Assembly: GCF_002920535.1 (NCBI RefSeq)
Contig: NZ_PQSS01000067.1
Location: 1 to 40,722, forward strand
Direction of reading: 5' to 3'
Origin: Streptomyces sp. Ru71
GTDB taxonomy: Bacteria > Actinomycetota > Actinomycetes > Streptomycetales > Streptomycetaceae
Length of the DNA: 40,722 nt
The notes beneath the pieces were generated by a model that did not search any database, was not told the DNA's origin, and saw only the letters and a program-made list of their open reading frames with translations. The translations under genes were made by a program, and so were the position numbers. How positions within the stretch are numbered: position 1 is the stretch's first letter; each line of letters opens with the position of its first letter. Below are positions 23,027 through 29,873 of this stretch, piece after piece.

Positions 23027-24268
23027 TCAGGACCGGTATTCGAAGGCTCCGATGTCGCATGCCGGACCTTGAGGCCGCGGCACGCCGCGCTGGTCGGTGG
23101 AGGGGCAGTCGGCGCCGCCGTCGAGGGCGGGGCTGCCGGGCAGGAGGGCCACGGTGTCCGTCGGACCGCCGTTCTCGCCGAGGGGTGCGAGGCGGGGATC
23201 ACGGCCGGGGAGATCGCCTTCGGCCGTGAGGTGGCAGTTGTTTCCGCTGTCGAGGTTGTGGCCCCGTGACTCGATGGCGGCGAAGACGTTCTTGCAGTCG
23301 CTGGTGGTGTGGCCGATGGTGTTCTCGGCGATGATGGTGTTCTTCAGCGCGAGGTGACCCAGCGGCAGATCGACGGGGTCGGTAATGGGTCCCGGCAGGC
23401 TGTCCAGGTAGGCGGGGGCGATGTTGATCCCGCCGCCGCCGTCGGTGGCGGAGTTGCCGGTGATCGTGGAGTTGCGGATGTCCACCAGGCCGGTGCCGCG
23501 TATGTCGATGCCGCCGCCGTATCCGGACAGGCTGCCCGGCCGGTCCCACTCGTCGGTCACGCGGTTGTCCGCGATCGTCGAATTGACCACGGTGCCGGTG
23601 TCGTCGAACCGGATGCCTCCGGCCTCGCCCGCCGTGTTGCGGCTGACGGTGCTGTCGATGAGCGTCAGGTGGGAGTCGGGGATGTTGAAGATGCCGCCTC
23701 CGTAGCCGGCACGGTTCCCCGTCACCGTCACCCGGCGCAGCGTCATGTTCTTGCCGTTGGCGATGCCGCCTCCGCCGGGGTCGGTGATGGGCACCTCCCG
23801 CTGCTTGGCGTCTCCTCCGGTGATGGTGAGGTCGGACAGCTGCGTGTCGGCGCCCATGCGGAAGACCCGGTCGATGTGGTCGCCGTCGATGATGGTCTCC
23901 CGCGCACCGGCACCCCGGATGGTGGTCGGTTCGAGGATGTTCAGGTCGCCTCTGGCCGGGTCGGCGGTGCGCTTGTTGAGCTGCCCGGGGTCGGGGGGAA
24001 TGGTCAGCCGGTAGTGGGCGGCGGGTAGCTCGATGGTGCTGCCGGGCCGGGCGTTGGCGGCCATGACCGCCGCGCGCAGGGTGCAGGTGCCTGCGGCGGT
24101 GCGGCAGAGACCGTCGGACGCATCGGCATCCACGGCGTCCTGGGCGGAGTCGACCGTGAAGGTCGCCGACGCGGAGGATGACCCCGCGGAGGTCGGGGCG
24201 GCGGCCACGATGGCTGCGAGTGCCACCGGTAAGGCAGCCAGCACCGAAAGGGAAGTCGGTTTTCTCAT
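23027..24268 (-). CDS. Secreted right-handed beta-helix protein with CSLREA-type N-terminal domain
   Basis: This 413-residue protein begins with a Sec signal peptide (MRKPTSLSVLAALPVALAA then AP-TSA, cleavage near residue 28). Next comes a CSLREA-type domain with two cysteines (GLCRTAAGTCTLRAAVMAANA), then repeated beta-helix coils of about 20-25 residues such as GNRAGYGGGIFN, RNTAGEAGGI and NSATDGGGGINI. The C-terminal segment PGSPALDGG...DQRGVPRPQGPACDIGAFEY is a common end of such extracellular proteins. It is probably a cell-surface or secreted polysaccharide-binding or lyase-like protein, but no catalytic residues are recognisable. GAAGGAG precedes the ATG. Leucine 13 is encoded by TTA (24230-24232), the only TTA found in the window, so translation may need the bldA tRNA. 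It is divergent from a TetR gene. Confidence 0.85.
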   Translation of the reverse strand: MRKPTSLSVLAALPVALAAIVAAAPTSAGSSSASATFTVDSAQDAVDADASDGLCRTAAGTCTLRAAVMAANARPGSTIELPAAHYRLTIPPDPGQLNKRTADPARGDLNILEPTTIRGAGARETIIDGDHIDRVFRMGADTQLSDLTITGGDAKQREVPITDPGGGGIANGKNMTLRRVTVTGNRAGYGGGIFNIPDSHLTLIDSTVSRNTAGEAGGIRFDDTGTVVNSTIADNRVTDEWDRPGSLSGYGGGIDIRGTGLVDIRNSTITGNSATDGGGGINIAPAYLDSLPGPITDPVDLPLGHLALKNTIIAENTIGHTTSDCKNVFAAIESRGHNLDSGNNCHLTAEGDLPGRDPRLAPLGENGGPTDTVALLPGSPALDGGADCPSTDQRGVPRPQGPACDIGAFEYRS

Positions 24269-24303
24269 GAAGGTGCGCTCCTTCTTCCTCGTAAGATGAC
24301 GTC

Positions 24304-24352
24304 GAGTGAGAAACGCTTGCGTCTATAACGTGTACCAGACTGTTTCTCACTC
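24304..24352. promoter_or_regulatory. Perfect 11-bp inverted repeat, probable TetR operator
   Basis: GAGTGAGAAAC (24304-24314) and GTTTCTCACTC (24342-24352) are perfect inverse copies separated by 27 bases. The right arm ends directly at the ATG of the TetR gene. TATAAC (24324-24329) between the arms and TATAGA on the other strand could be -10 elements for the two divergent genes. The wide spacing suggests two regulator dimers or one site per promoter. Confidence 0.7.
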
Positions 24353-25033
24353 ATGAGAGAGCCGATCCGGCCGCTGCTGCAGCCGAGCCTGACCGACCTT
24401 CCCCGCGGGCCGCACGGGCTCGCGCGGGAGCGTGTGACGGGCTCTCAGCGCCAGCGGCTGCTCTACGCGATGACGACCGTGGTTGCCGAAAAGGGCTACA
24501 TCACCACGACCGTGGCCGATGTGACGGCACGGGCGGGCGTGTCCCGCAAGACGTTCTATGAGCTGTTCGAGGACAAGGAGGAGTGCTTCATCGCCGCTGC
24601 GGAGACGGGCCGCGAGCTGATGGTCAAGCGGCTTGAGGCGTCGTTCGCCCGCTCCTCGACGCAGTCGCTGTCCCCCGTGGCGACGCTTCGTGCCTCGATC
24701 CGTGCCTTTCTCGGGCTGATCGCCGAAGAGCCCGAATTCGCCAAGGCGTTCTTCCTGGAGACGGCGGCGGCCGGCGGACGTGCGCAGGAGCACCAGGACG
24801 CCTGCCGCTCCTGGTTCGCCGAGTCGATGCGCGCCTGGCACAACAGGATTCCTGGTCACCGCCGTGTCCCCGACGAGAGCTACATGGCCGCGGCTGACGC
24901 CACACACGAAGCCGTCTGCCGCCTCCTGCGCCAGGGGCGCATCGGCGAGGTCCCCGCCCTGCAGGACGTCGTACTGCACATCTGCCTCGCCCTGCTGGGC
25001 GTGGCCAATCCGGCTGAGGACGCCGGAGAGTGA
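24353..25033 (+). CDS. TetR-family regulator divergent from the beta-helix protein
   Basis: This 226-residue regulator has an N-terminal extension rich in proline and leucine, a TetR helix-turn-helix (TTTVADVTARAGVSRKTFYELFEDKEECF, about residues 43-71) and a helical ligand domain. No ribosome-binding site precedes ATG 24353, which abuts the operator arm, so the mRNA may have a very short leader. A later in-frame GTG at 24431 would begin just before the DNA-binding domain and is an alternative start. Its target is most likely the beta-helix gene and itself, through the 11-bp inverted repeat between them. The gene ends 103 bases before the first metal-type permease, a gap containing the small inverted repeat GTGTT-CCCA-AACAC (25098-25111). 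Confidence 0.87.
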   Translation: MREPIRPLLQPSLTDLPRGPHGLARERVTGSQRQRLLYAMTTVVAEKGYITTTVADVTARAGVSRKTFYELFEDKEECFIAAAETGRELMVKRLEASFARSSTQSLSPVATLRASIRAFLGLIAEEPEFAKAFFLETAAAGGRAQEHQDACRSWFAESMRAWHNRIPGHRRVPDESYMAAADATHEAVCRLLRQGRIGEVPALQDVVLHICLALLGVANPAEDAGE

Positions 25034-25136
25034 GCCGCGTACACGGGTGATGAGCGCGGTTGAACGCCTGTGCCGTGGCCGCCGTAGTCAGGGGGAGGTG
25101 TTCCCAAACACGCAGCCCGCCGGAGGTGTCGTACCC

Positions 25137-26219
25137 GTGGCCACCACGAGATCAGCCCCCGCCACCGGGACGGAAGACCGGCACGCGATGACACGGGCGC
25201 CGGATGACCGGGGTCGGCCGGCGGAGACCGCGGGTGAGCGCGCCGGCGGGGAACGTACGGCAGGTGACGGCCGGCATGTGAACTCCTCCGTCGTCCTGGT
25301 CACGGTCCTGCTCCTGATCGTCATGGGGCAGGGCCCGCTTCGCCGGGTCCTCGCCGCTCCGGTGATGCAGAGCTGGATGACGGTGTTCGTGGCGGTGGTG
25401 CTCCAGGCCCTGCCCTTCCTGGTGTTGGGTGTCCTGCTGTCCGCGGCGCTCGCGGTCTTCGTCCCTCCCTCGTTCTTCGCCCGCGCACTGCCCGGCCGCC
25501 CCGGGCTCGCCGTGCCGGTCGCGGGCCTGGCGGGCGCGGTGCTGCCGGGCTGCGAGTGCGCGTCGGTCCCGGTGGCGGGTGCGCTGGTGCGTCGTGGCGT
25601 GACGCCCGCCGCGGCCATCGCCTTCCTCCTGTCCGCGCCGGCGATCAACCCGGTCGTGCTGACGGCGACGGCGGTGGCGTTCCCCCGCCATCCGGAAATG
25701 GTGCTGGGGCGTTTCGCGGCCAGTCTGCTCGTCGCGTGCGCCATGGGCTGGCTGTGGCAGCGGCTCGGCCGCACGGAGTGGCTGCGTCCGCCGGCACTCG
25801 CGACGTACGACGGGCCGAGCAAGGGTGCGGCGTTCTGGGACTCGGTCCGGCACGACGTGATGCACGCGGGTGGTTTCCTGGTGCTGGGCGCGATGGCGGC
25901 TGCGACGCTCAAGGCGGTGGCCCCGGCGGACTGGCTGCGCTCAGCGGCGGGCAACCCGCTTGCCGCCGTGACCGCGTTGGCGGTTCTGGCCGTGCTGCTG
26001 TCGATCTGCTCGGAGGCGGACGCGTTCGTGGCGGCGTCGCTGACGCAGTTCTCGCTGACGGCGAAGCTGGTGTTCCTGGTGGTCGGGCCGATGATCGACC
26101 TGAAGCTGTTCGCGATGCAGGCGGGTACCTTCGGCCGCGGTTTCGCTGCCCGCTTCGCCCCGGCCACCTTCGTGCTGGCGATCACGGCAGGGGTCACGAC
26201 CGGATCGGTGCTCTGGTGA
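25137..26219 (+). CDS. UPF0718/DUF318 permease, copy 1
   Basis: This 360-residue membrane protein has about eight spans and the family motifs PGCECASVPVA, SAPAINPVVLTA and SICSEADAFVAASL. UPF0718 permeases (YraQ/YcgR type, related to ArsP) are proposed to move metal or metalloid species, and the cysteine pair in GCEC and the CSEAD motif are the likely functional residues. GTG 25137 is chosen because GGAGG precedes it by ten bases; an ATG at 25050 in frame has no site. It overlaps its partner TIGR03943 gene as GTGA. A second copy, at 29874, shares the same motifs and partner. The adjacent C- ribosomal cluster suggests a role in zinc handling, which is inference; no Zur site is visible just upstream. 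Confidence 0.82.
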   Translation: MATTRSAPATGTEDRHAMTRAPDDRGRPAETAGERAGGERTAGDGRHVNSSVVLVTVLLLIVMGQGPLRRVLAAPVMQSWMTVFVAVVLQALPFLVLGVLLSAALAVFVPPSFFARALPGRPGLAVPVAGLAGAVLPGCECASVPVAGALVRRGVTPAAAIAFLLSAPAINPVVLTATAVAFPRHPEMVLGRFAASLLVACAMGWLWQRLGRTEWLRPPALATYDGPSKGAAFWDSVRHDVMHAGGFLVLGAMAAATLKAVAPADWLRSAAGNPLAAVTALAVLAVLLSICSEADAFVAASLTQFSLTAKLVFLVVGPMIDLKLFAMQAGTFGRGFAARFAPATFVLAITAGVTTGSVLW

Positions 26220-27016
26220 ACCGGCAGGCCCAGGCGGTGGTCATGTTCCTGGTCGGCGCGGTCATCCTGCACGCCGGGTTCACGGACCTGTATCTGCGGT
26301 ACGTGAAGGCAGAGTTGCGGCCGCTGCTGCTGGTGGCGGGAGCCGTGCTGATGGCCGGGGCGCTGGCGGCGGCGTGGTACGAGTTCAGGGGCCGGCGGGG
26401 GCCCGCCCAGCAGGACGGACCCGGGGACACGCAGCCTCACCGGACTCATGAGCACGGCCGTGACGGCGGTGATGAACATGACCACCGTACGGACGACCAT
26501 CACGGGCACCGAGAACCACGCGTCATGTGGCTCCTCCTGATCCCCCTCCTCGCACTGATCCTGGTGGCGCCGCCGGCACTCGGCTCCTACAGCGCGATGC
26601 GTGCCGGTACGGCGTTGCAGGAGCCGTACGGCTACTCGAACCTCCCGGCCTCGGACCCCCTGCCGGTCAGCCTCGTCGACTACGCGGGCCGCGCGGTATA
26701 CGACCACGGCCGGTCACTGGACCGACGAAAGGTGCGGATCACGGGCTTTGTCGCCCTGGACACGCAGGGCGCACCGTACCTGGTCCGCATGTCCCTGAAC
26801 TGCTGCGCCGCGGACGCACAGCCCGTGAAGCTCGCCCTGACGGGCGACATCCCACCGGTCCTGGAACCGGACACCTGGCTGCGCGTGACCGGCACCTACA
26901 CCCCGAAGCAGACCAGGGACCCGGTCAACAACCGTCCGATCCCCTATGTGCGGGTCATCGAGGCGGTACCGGTGCCGGCACCGCGCGATCCGTACGACGA
27001 AAGCTGGAACCAGTGA
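26216..27016 (+). CDS. TIGR03943 (DUF1980) membrane protein with histidine-rich loop, copy 1
   Basis: This 266-residue protein has two N-terminal spans, a long cytoplasmic or periplasmic histidine/aspartate-rich loop (about residues 74-100, with HRTHEHGRD, DEHDHR and HHGHR), a third span (VMWLLLIPLLALILVAPP) and a C-terminal beta-rich domain with NCCAADAQPVKL. It is the constant partner of UPF0718 permeases (YcgQ with YcgR in Bacillus). The histidine loop and the CC pair look suited to binding zinc or another soft metal. Start GTG 26216 overlaps the permease stop. The second copy at 30905 has a shorter loop (HAGHAHGHDHS). Function of the family is not settled; metal delivery to or from the permease is inference. 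Confidence 0.82.
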   Translation: MNRQAQAVVMFLVGAVILHAGFTDLYLRYVKAELRPLLLVAGAVLMAGALAAAWYEFRGRRGPAQQDGPGDTQPHRTHEHGRDGGDEHDHRTDDHHGHREPRVMWLLLIPLLALILVAPPALGSYSAMRAGTALQEPYGYSNLPASDPLPVSLVDYAGRAVYDHGRSLDRRKVRITGFVALDTQGAPYLVRMSLNCCAADAQPVKLALTGDIPPVLEPDTWLRVTGTYTPKQTRDPVNNRPIPYVRVIEAVPVPAPRDPYDESWNQ

Positions 27017-27020
27017 AAGG

Positions 27021-27043
27021 CCGAACGGGCGCGGCCGTTTCGG
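27021..27043 (+). terminator. Candidate hairpin terminator after the first permease pair
   Basis: CCGAACGG (27021-27028) and CCGTTTCGG (27035-27043) pair with a single bulged base around a six-base GC loop. It begins four bases after the stop of the TIGR03943 gene and could serve either convergent transcript. There is no T-run. Confidence 0.4.
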
Positions 27044-27115
27044 ATGTCCCGCCATCCGCCGGCGTGAGTGCTGCGGCGGTTCAGGGGCTGGCTCGGTGAG
27101 CGGAGAGGCCGTCGC

Positions 27116-27421
27116 TCACCAGCTGCTCTTGGTCACGCCGGGCAGTTCACCGGCGTGTGCCATCTCGCGTACCCGGATGCGGGACAGGCCGAAGGCGCGC
27201 AGGTGGCCGCGGGGGCGCCCGTCCACGGCGTCGCGATGGCGCACGCGGGTGGCGCCGGCGTCACGGGGCTGGCGACGCAACTCCCGCTGAGCTGCGGCCC
27301 GTTCGTCCGCGGAGCTGCGGGGGGACGCGATGATCGCCTTCAGTGCTGCACGCCGCACGGCGTACCGTGCCACGACGAGACGCCGCCGCTCGTTCTTCGC
27401 GATCTTGCTCTTCTTCGCCAT
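27116..27421 (-). CDS. rpsN: 30S ribosomal protein S14, zinc-independent (C-) paralogue
   Basis: This 101-residue protein begins MAKKSKIAKNERRR and ends with the S14 signature RVREMAHAGELPGVTKSSW. It has no cysteine, so it is the C- form that replaces the zinc-ribbon S14 when zinc is short. The ATG shares one base with the stop of the L28 gene (TGATG), so it is translationally coupled to it. Expression should follow the Zur-type site at 27705-27719, with de-repression under zinc starvation as known for Streptomyces C- ribosomal operons. It converges with the first permease pair. Confidence 0.95.
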   Translation of the reverse strand: MAKKSKIAKNERRRLVVARYAVRRAALKAIIASPRSSADERAAAQRELRRQPRDAGATRVRHRDAVDGRPRGHLRAFGLSRIRVREMAHAGELPGVTKSSW

Positions 27422-27657
27422 CAGACCTTCCCTCCCCGGGCGCGGATGCGGGCCACCGCGGCTTCGATGCCGATCGCGTCGATGGTCTTGACGCCCTTGG
27501 CGGACAGCGTGAGCCGGACGTGGCGGCCTTCGCTCGGCAGCCAGTAGCGCTTGCGCTGGATGTTCGGGTCGAAGCGGCGCTTGCTGCGCCGGTGCGAGTG
27601 GGAGATGTGGTGGCCGAAGCCCGGCTGTCGGCCGGTGAGTTGGCAGTGGGCGGACAT
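27421..27657 (-). CDS. rpmB: 50S ribosomal protein L28, C- paralogue
   Basis: This 78-residue protein begins MSAHCQLTGRQPGFG and contains SHSHRRSKRRFDPNIQ, the L28 core. Only one cysteine (C5) is present, so no zinc ribbon can form. AAGGAGG lies eight bases before the ATG at 27655-27657. It is the first gene of the minus-strand half of the divergent C- cluster and is coupled to S14. A TAGTGT -10-like element (27691-27696 region on the minus strand) lies between it and the Zur-type site, which overlaps the expected -35 region. Confidence 0.95.
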   Translation of the reverse strand: MSAHCQLTGRQPGFGHHISHSHRRSKRRFDPNIQRKRYWLPSEGRHVRLTLSAKGVKTIDAIGIEAAVARIRARGGKV

Positions 27658-27703
27658 GTGTTCCTCCTTGGTGGGTCGACGACGGCAGCACACTAGCAGC
27701 TAA

Positions 27704-27733
27704 ATGAAAATGAAAACCAAACTCGTGTATGGT
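27704..27733 (+). promoter_or_regulatory. Predicted promoter giving a leaderless L33 mRNA
   Basis: ATGAAA (27704-27709) and TATGGT (27728-27733) are 18 bases apart. Transcription from this -10 would start at about 27740, at or next to the ATG of the L33 gene (27741), and no ribosome-binding site precedes that ATG. The -35 overlaps the Zur-type box. Confidence 0.5.
27705..27719. promoter_or_regulatory. Zur-type operator between divergent C- ribosomal genes
   Basis: TGAAAATGAAAACCA matches the Streptomyces Zur box (TGAAAATGATTTTCA-like) perfectly in the left half but poorly in the right half, which reads AAACCA. It lies between the L28 and L33 genes and overlaps the predicted -35 of both. Zinc-loaded Zur would repress both operons. 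Confidence 0.72.
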
Positions 27734-27740
27734 GCTGCGC

Positions 27741-27905
27741 ATGGCCCGTAACGAACTCCGCCCGATCATCAAGCTGAGGTCCACCGCCGGGACCGGCTAC
27801 ACCTACGTGACCCGCAAGAACCGCCGTAACGACCCCGACCGGCTGACGCTGCGCAAGTACGACCCCGTCGCCGGTCGCCACGTCGACTTCCGTGAGGAGC
27901 GCTGA
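27741..27905 (+). CDS. rpmG: 50S ribosomal protein L33, C- paralogue
   Basis: This 54-residue protein, MARNELRPIIKLRST through HVDFREER, is the complete L33 of the C- type, with no cysteines. ATG 27741 gives the standard N-terminus; an in-frame ATG at 27729 would add four residues (MVLR) but lies within the predicted -10. There is no Shine-Dalgarno sequence, which fits leaderless translation. It opens the plus-strand C- operon L33-L31-CobW-S18 and is expected to be induced when zinc is low. Confidence 0.95.
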   Translation: MARNELRPIIKLRSTAGTGYTYVTRKNRRNDPDRLTLRKYDPVAGRHVDFREER

Positions 27906-27910
27906 GAGCC

Positions 27911-28168
27911 GTGAAGCCCGGAATCCACCCCGAGTACCGCCCGGTCGTCTTCCGTGACCGGGCCGCCGACTTCGCCTTCCTCACCCGCTCGACGGCCATC
28001 GGCGAGAAGACCGTCGCGTGGGAGGACGGCAACACCTACCCGGTCATCGACGTCGAGATCTCCTCGGCGAGCCACCCCTTCTGCACCGGCACCCAGCGGG
28101 TCCTGGACACCGCCGGGCGGGTCGAGCGCTTCGAGCGGCGTTACGGGCACGGACGAGGTGAGCGGTGA
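27911..28168 (+). CDS. rpmE2: 50S ribosomal protein L31 type B (C-)
   Basis: This 85-residue protein begins MKPGIHPEYRPVVFRD from a GTG and contains SHPFCTGTQRVLDTAGRVERF, the type B L31 signature. The single cysteine cannot hold zinc, unlike the CxxC type A form. It starts five bases after the L33 stop and overlaps the CobW-like gene as GTGA. In Bacillus and Streptomyces the C- L31 displaces the zinc-containing copy from ribosomes and frees zinc. Confidence 0.95.
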   Translation: MKPGIHPEYRPVVFRDRAADFAFLTRSTAIGEKTVAWEDGNTYPVIDVEISSASHPFCTGTQRVLDTAGRVERFERRYGHGRGER

Positions 28169-29319
28169 GCGGGCTGCCCGTCGCGATCGTCGCGGGGTTG
28201 CACGCCGACGCCCGCAGGACGGCCGTCGAGGAGATCCTGCGAACGGTCCCCGGCTCCATCGCGCTGCACCACGATCTGACGGCCGCCGTCGACAGCGCGG
28301 TGCACCGCACGGTCCGCGACGCCGACGGTCTGCTGGGCCGTGGCGACGCGCCACTGGTGAACGACTGCGCGTGCTGCGCACTGCGTGAGGACCTGGTCCC
28401 CGAACTGCTGCGGCTCGCGCACGAGGGCAGGTACCGGCTGGCGGTCGTCGAACTGTGGGACTCGGTCGAACCGCAGGCGATGGCCGCGGTGGTCGCCGCC
28501 GCGGGGGCCCCGCTGACGCTGACCGGCGTCGCGACCGCGGTCGACCCGGCCCTCGTCCTGCCGTACCTCTCCAACGGTGACGACCTGGCGGACGTGGGCC
28601 TCGCTGCCGCGCCGACCGACCAGCGCACCGTCGCCGACACCTTCGCCCGGCAGTTGGAACACCCGACGGTGATCGCCGTCGTCGAGGACGGATCGTCGGG
28701 GGAGAGCGCCGACGACAGCGACCGTGCTCTGCTTGCCCAGCTCACACCGGGTGCGCGCAAGGTGGGTGTGGACGGCGGCGCCCTGGGGTCCGCTCTGCTG
28801 GCGGGCTTCGACGTGGCGGCGGCCGCCGCCCGCCTGCACCCGGCGTGCGCGCTGCTGCCGCAGGAGTGTGACGAACACGGCGTGGCCACCCTCGTCTGGC
28901 GGCGCACCCGGCCCTTCCATCCGCAGCGCCTGTACGCCGCTCTGGAGGACCTGACCTGTGCCGCCGCCCGCAGCCGTGGGCGTTTCTGGTTGGCCGACCG
29001 CCCCGACACCCTGCTGTCCTGGGACGCCGCGGGGGGTGCCCTGTGTGTGGAGTCGGTGGGTCCCTGGCTGGCCGCTCTGCCGGACGCCGCGTGGGAGATG
29101 GTGCCCGCCGAACGGCGTCTCGCCGCCTCCCTGGTCTGGCACCCCGAGCACGGCGACCGCTGCCAGTACCTGACGTTCACCTCGCCCGGCCTGGACCGCG
29201 ACGGACTGCTGTCCCTGCTCGACTCCTGCCTCCTCACCGACGACGAGTACGCGGCGGGCAGAGAAGGCTGGCGACAACTCCCGCACGTCGTCGACGACCT
29301 GCTCGACCCCGTGACCTGA
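28165..29319 (+). CDS. CobW/COG0523-family metallochaperone-like protein with degenerate P-loop
   Basis: This 384-residue protein has the COG0523 layout: an N-terminal G-domain-like part with the metal motif CxCC (NDCACCALRED, about residues 67-77) and a C-terminal CobW_C domain (about 250-384) with FHPQRLYAALED and GRFWLADRPDTLLSW. The Walker A loop, normally GFLGAGKTT, reads GLHADARRT (about 11-19), so the invariant Gly-Lys pair is Ala-Arg. GTP hydrolysis is therefore doubtful, while metal binding looks retained. COG0523 proteins deliver zinc to clients during starvation, and those in C- ribosomal operons are Zur targets. The GTG overlaps the L31 stop, and S18 follows within 21 bases, so it is certainly in the operon. 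It may act as a zinc buffer or as part of a heteromer. Confidence 0.87.
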   Translation: MSGLPVAIVAGLHADARRTAVEEILRTVPGSIALHHDLTAAVDSAVHRTVRDADGLLGRGDAPLVNDCACCALREDLVPELLRLAHEGRYRLAVVELWDSVEPQAMAAVVAAAGAPLTLTGVATAVDPALVLPYLSNGDDLADVGLAAAPTDQRTVADTFARQLEHPTVIAVVEDGSSGESADDSDRALLAQLTPGARKVGVDGGALGSALLAGFDVAAAAARLHPACALLPQECDEHGVATLVWRRTRPFHPQRLYAALEDLTCAAARSRGRFWLADRPDTLLSWDAAGGALCVESVGPWLAALPDAAWEMVPAERRLAASLVWHPEHGDRCQYLTFTSPGLDRDGLLSLLDSCLLTDDEYAAGREGWRQLPHVVDDLLDPVT

Positions 29320-29339
29320 CGGAAAGGACCGACACCACC

Positions 29340-29582
29340 ATGCCCCGACGCACGAGCACCGGGCGGCAGACCGCCAAGCGGCAGCGCGTCAACCCGCTGG
29401 ACGCCGCCGGCATCACCTATGTCGACTACAAGGACACCGACCTGCTGCGGAGGTTCATCTCCGACCGTGGGAAGATCCGCAGCCGCAGGGTGACCCAGGT
29501 GACGCGCCGGCAGCAGCGGCAGATAGCGCAGGCCATCAAGAATGCACGGGAGATGGCGCTCCTGCCCTACGGCACCCGGTAG
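29340..29582 (+). CDS. rpsR: 30S ribosomal protein S18, C- paralogue
   Basis: This 80-residue protein begins MPRRTSTGRQTAKRQRVNPLDAAG and contains ITYVDYKDTDLLRRFISDRGKI, the S18 core, ending in LLPYGTR. It has no cysteine, so it is the C- form. AAAGGA precedes ATG 29340. It is the last gene of the plus-strand zinc-starvation operon. The following 291 bases (29583-29873) have no intact gene, but carry on the opposite strand a relic of a permease. Confidence 0.95.
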   Translation: MPRRTSTGRQTAKRQRVNPLDAAGITYVDYKDTDLLRRFISDRGKIRSRRVTQVTRRQQRQIAQAIKNAREMALLPYGTR

Positions 29583-29668
29583 CCGGGACAGCCGCACGGC
29601 TCACCCCGGGCGCCGCCACCGCCTCTCGTGCCAGAGGCACCCCGGACGCTGGGAGATGCGGCCGCAGC

Positions 29669-29797
29669 CGAGGCGCCGAGGGCGGCGGAGACGACCTTGC
29701 CCAGCAACAGGAACGGGATGCGGTGGACGACGACGGCCGTGAGGACCGTCCACCAGGCGGCGACCGGGCCGAGCGCGACGCCGGCGACGAGGTGGAT
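29669..29797 (-). pseudogene. Antisense relic of a third UPF0718 permease
   Basis: Translated on the minus strand without a start codon, this stretch gives a hydrophobic segment containing VAAWWTVLTAVVVHR and IPFLLLGKVVSAALGAS. Aligned without gaps to the permease at 29874 (VQAWRTVCLAITVQA, LPFLLLGTALSGAINAF) about 16 of 32 residues are identical, and it resembles copy 1 (MTVFVAVVLQALPFLVLG) as well. The frame opens after a TGA near 29840 and has no ATG or GTG. It is best read as a decayed fragment of an inverted third copy. The rest of 29583-29873 shows nothing further except the ribosome-binding site of the next gene. Confidence 0.55.
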
Positions 29798-29873
29798 GCA
29801 TGGACGGCGTGTGGGCGGGGGTGAGGGTCGGCTTCGGCTTATGGTCGGTCAGACGCCGACATCCGGAGTGAAC

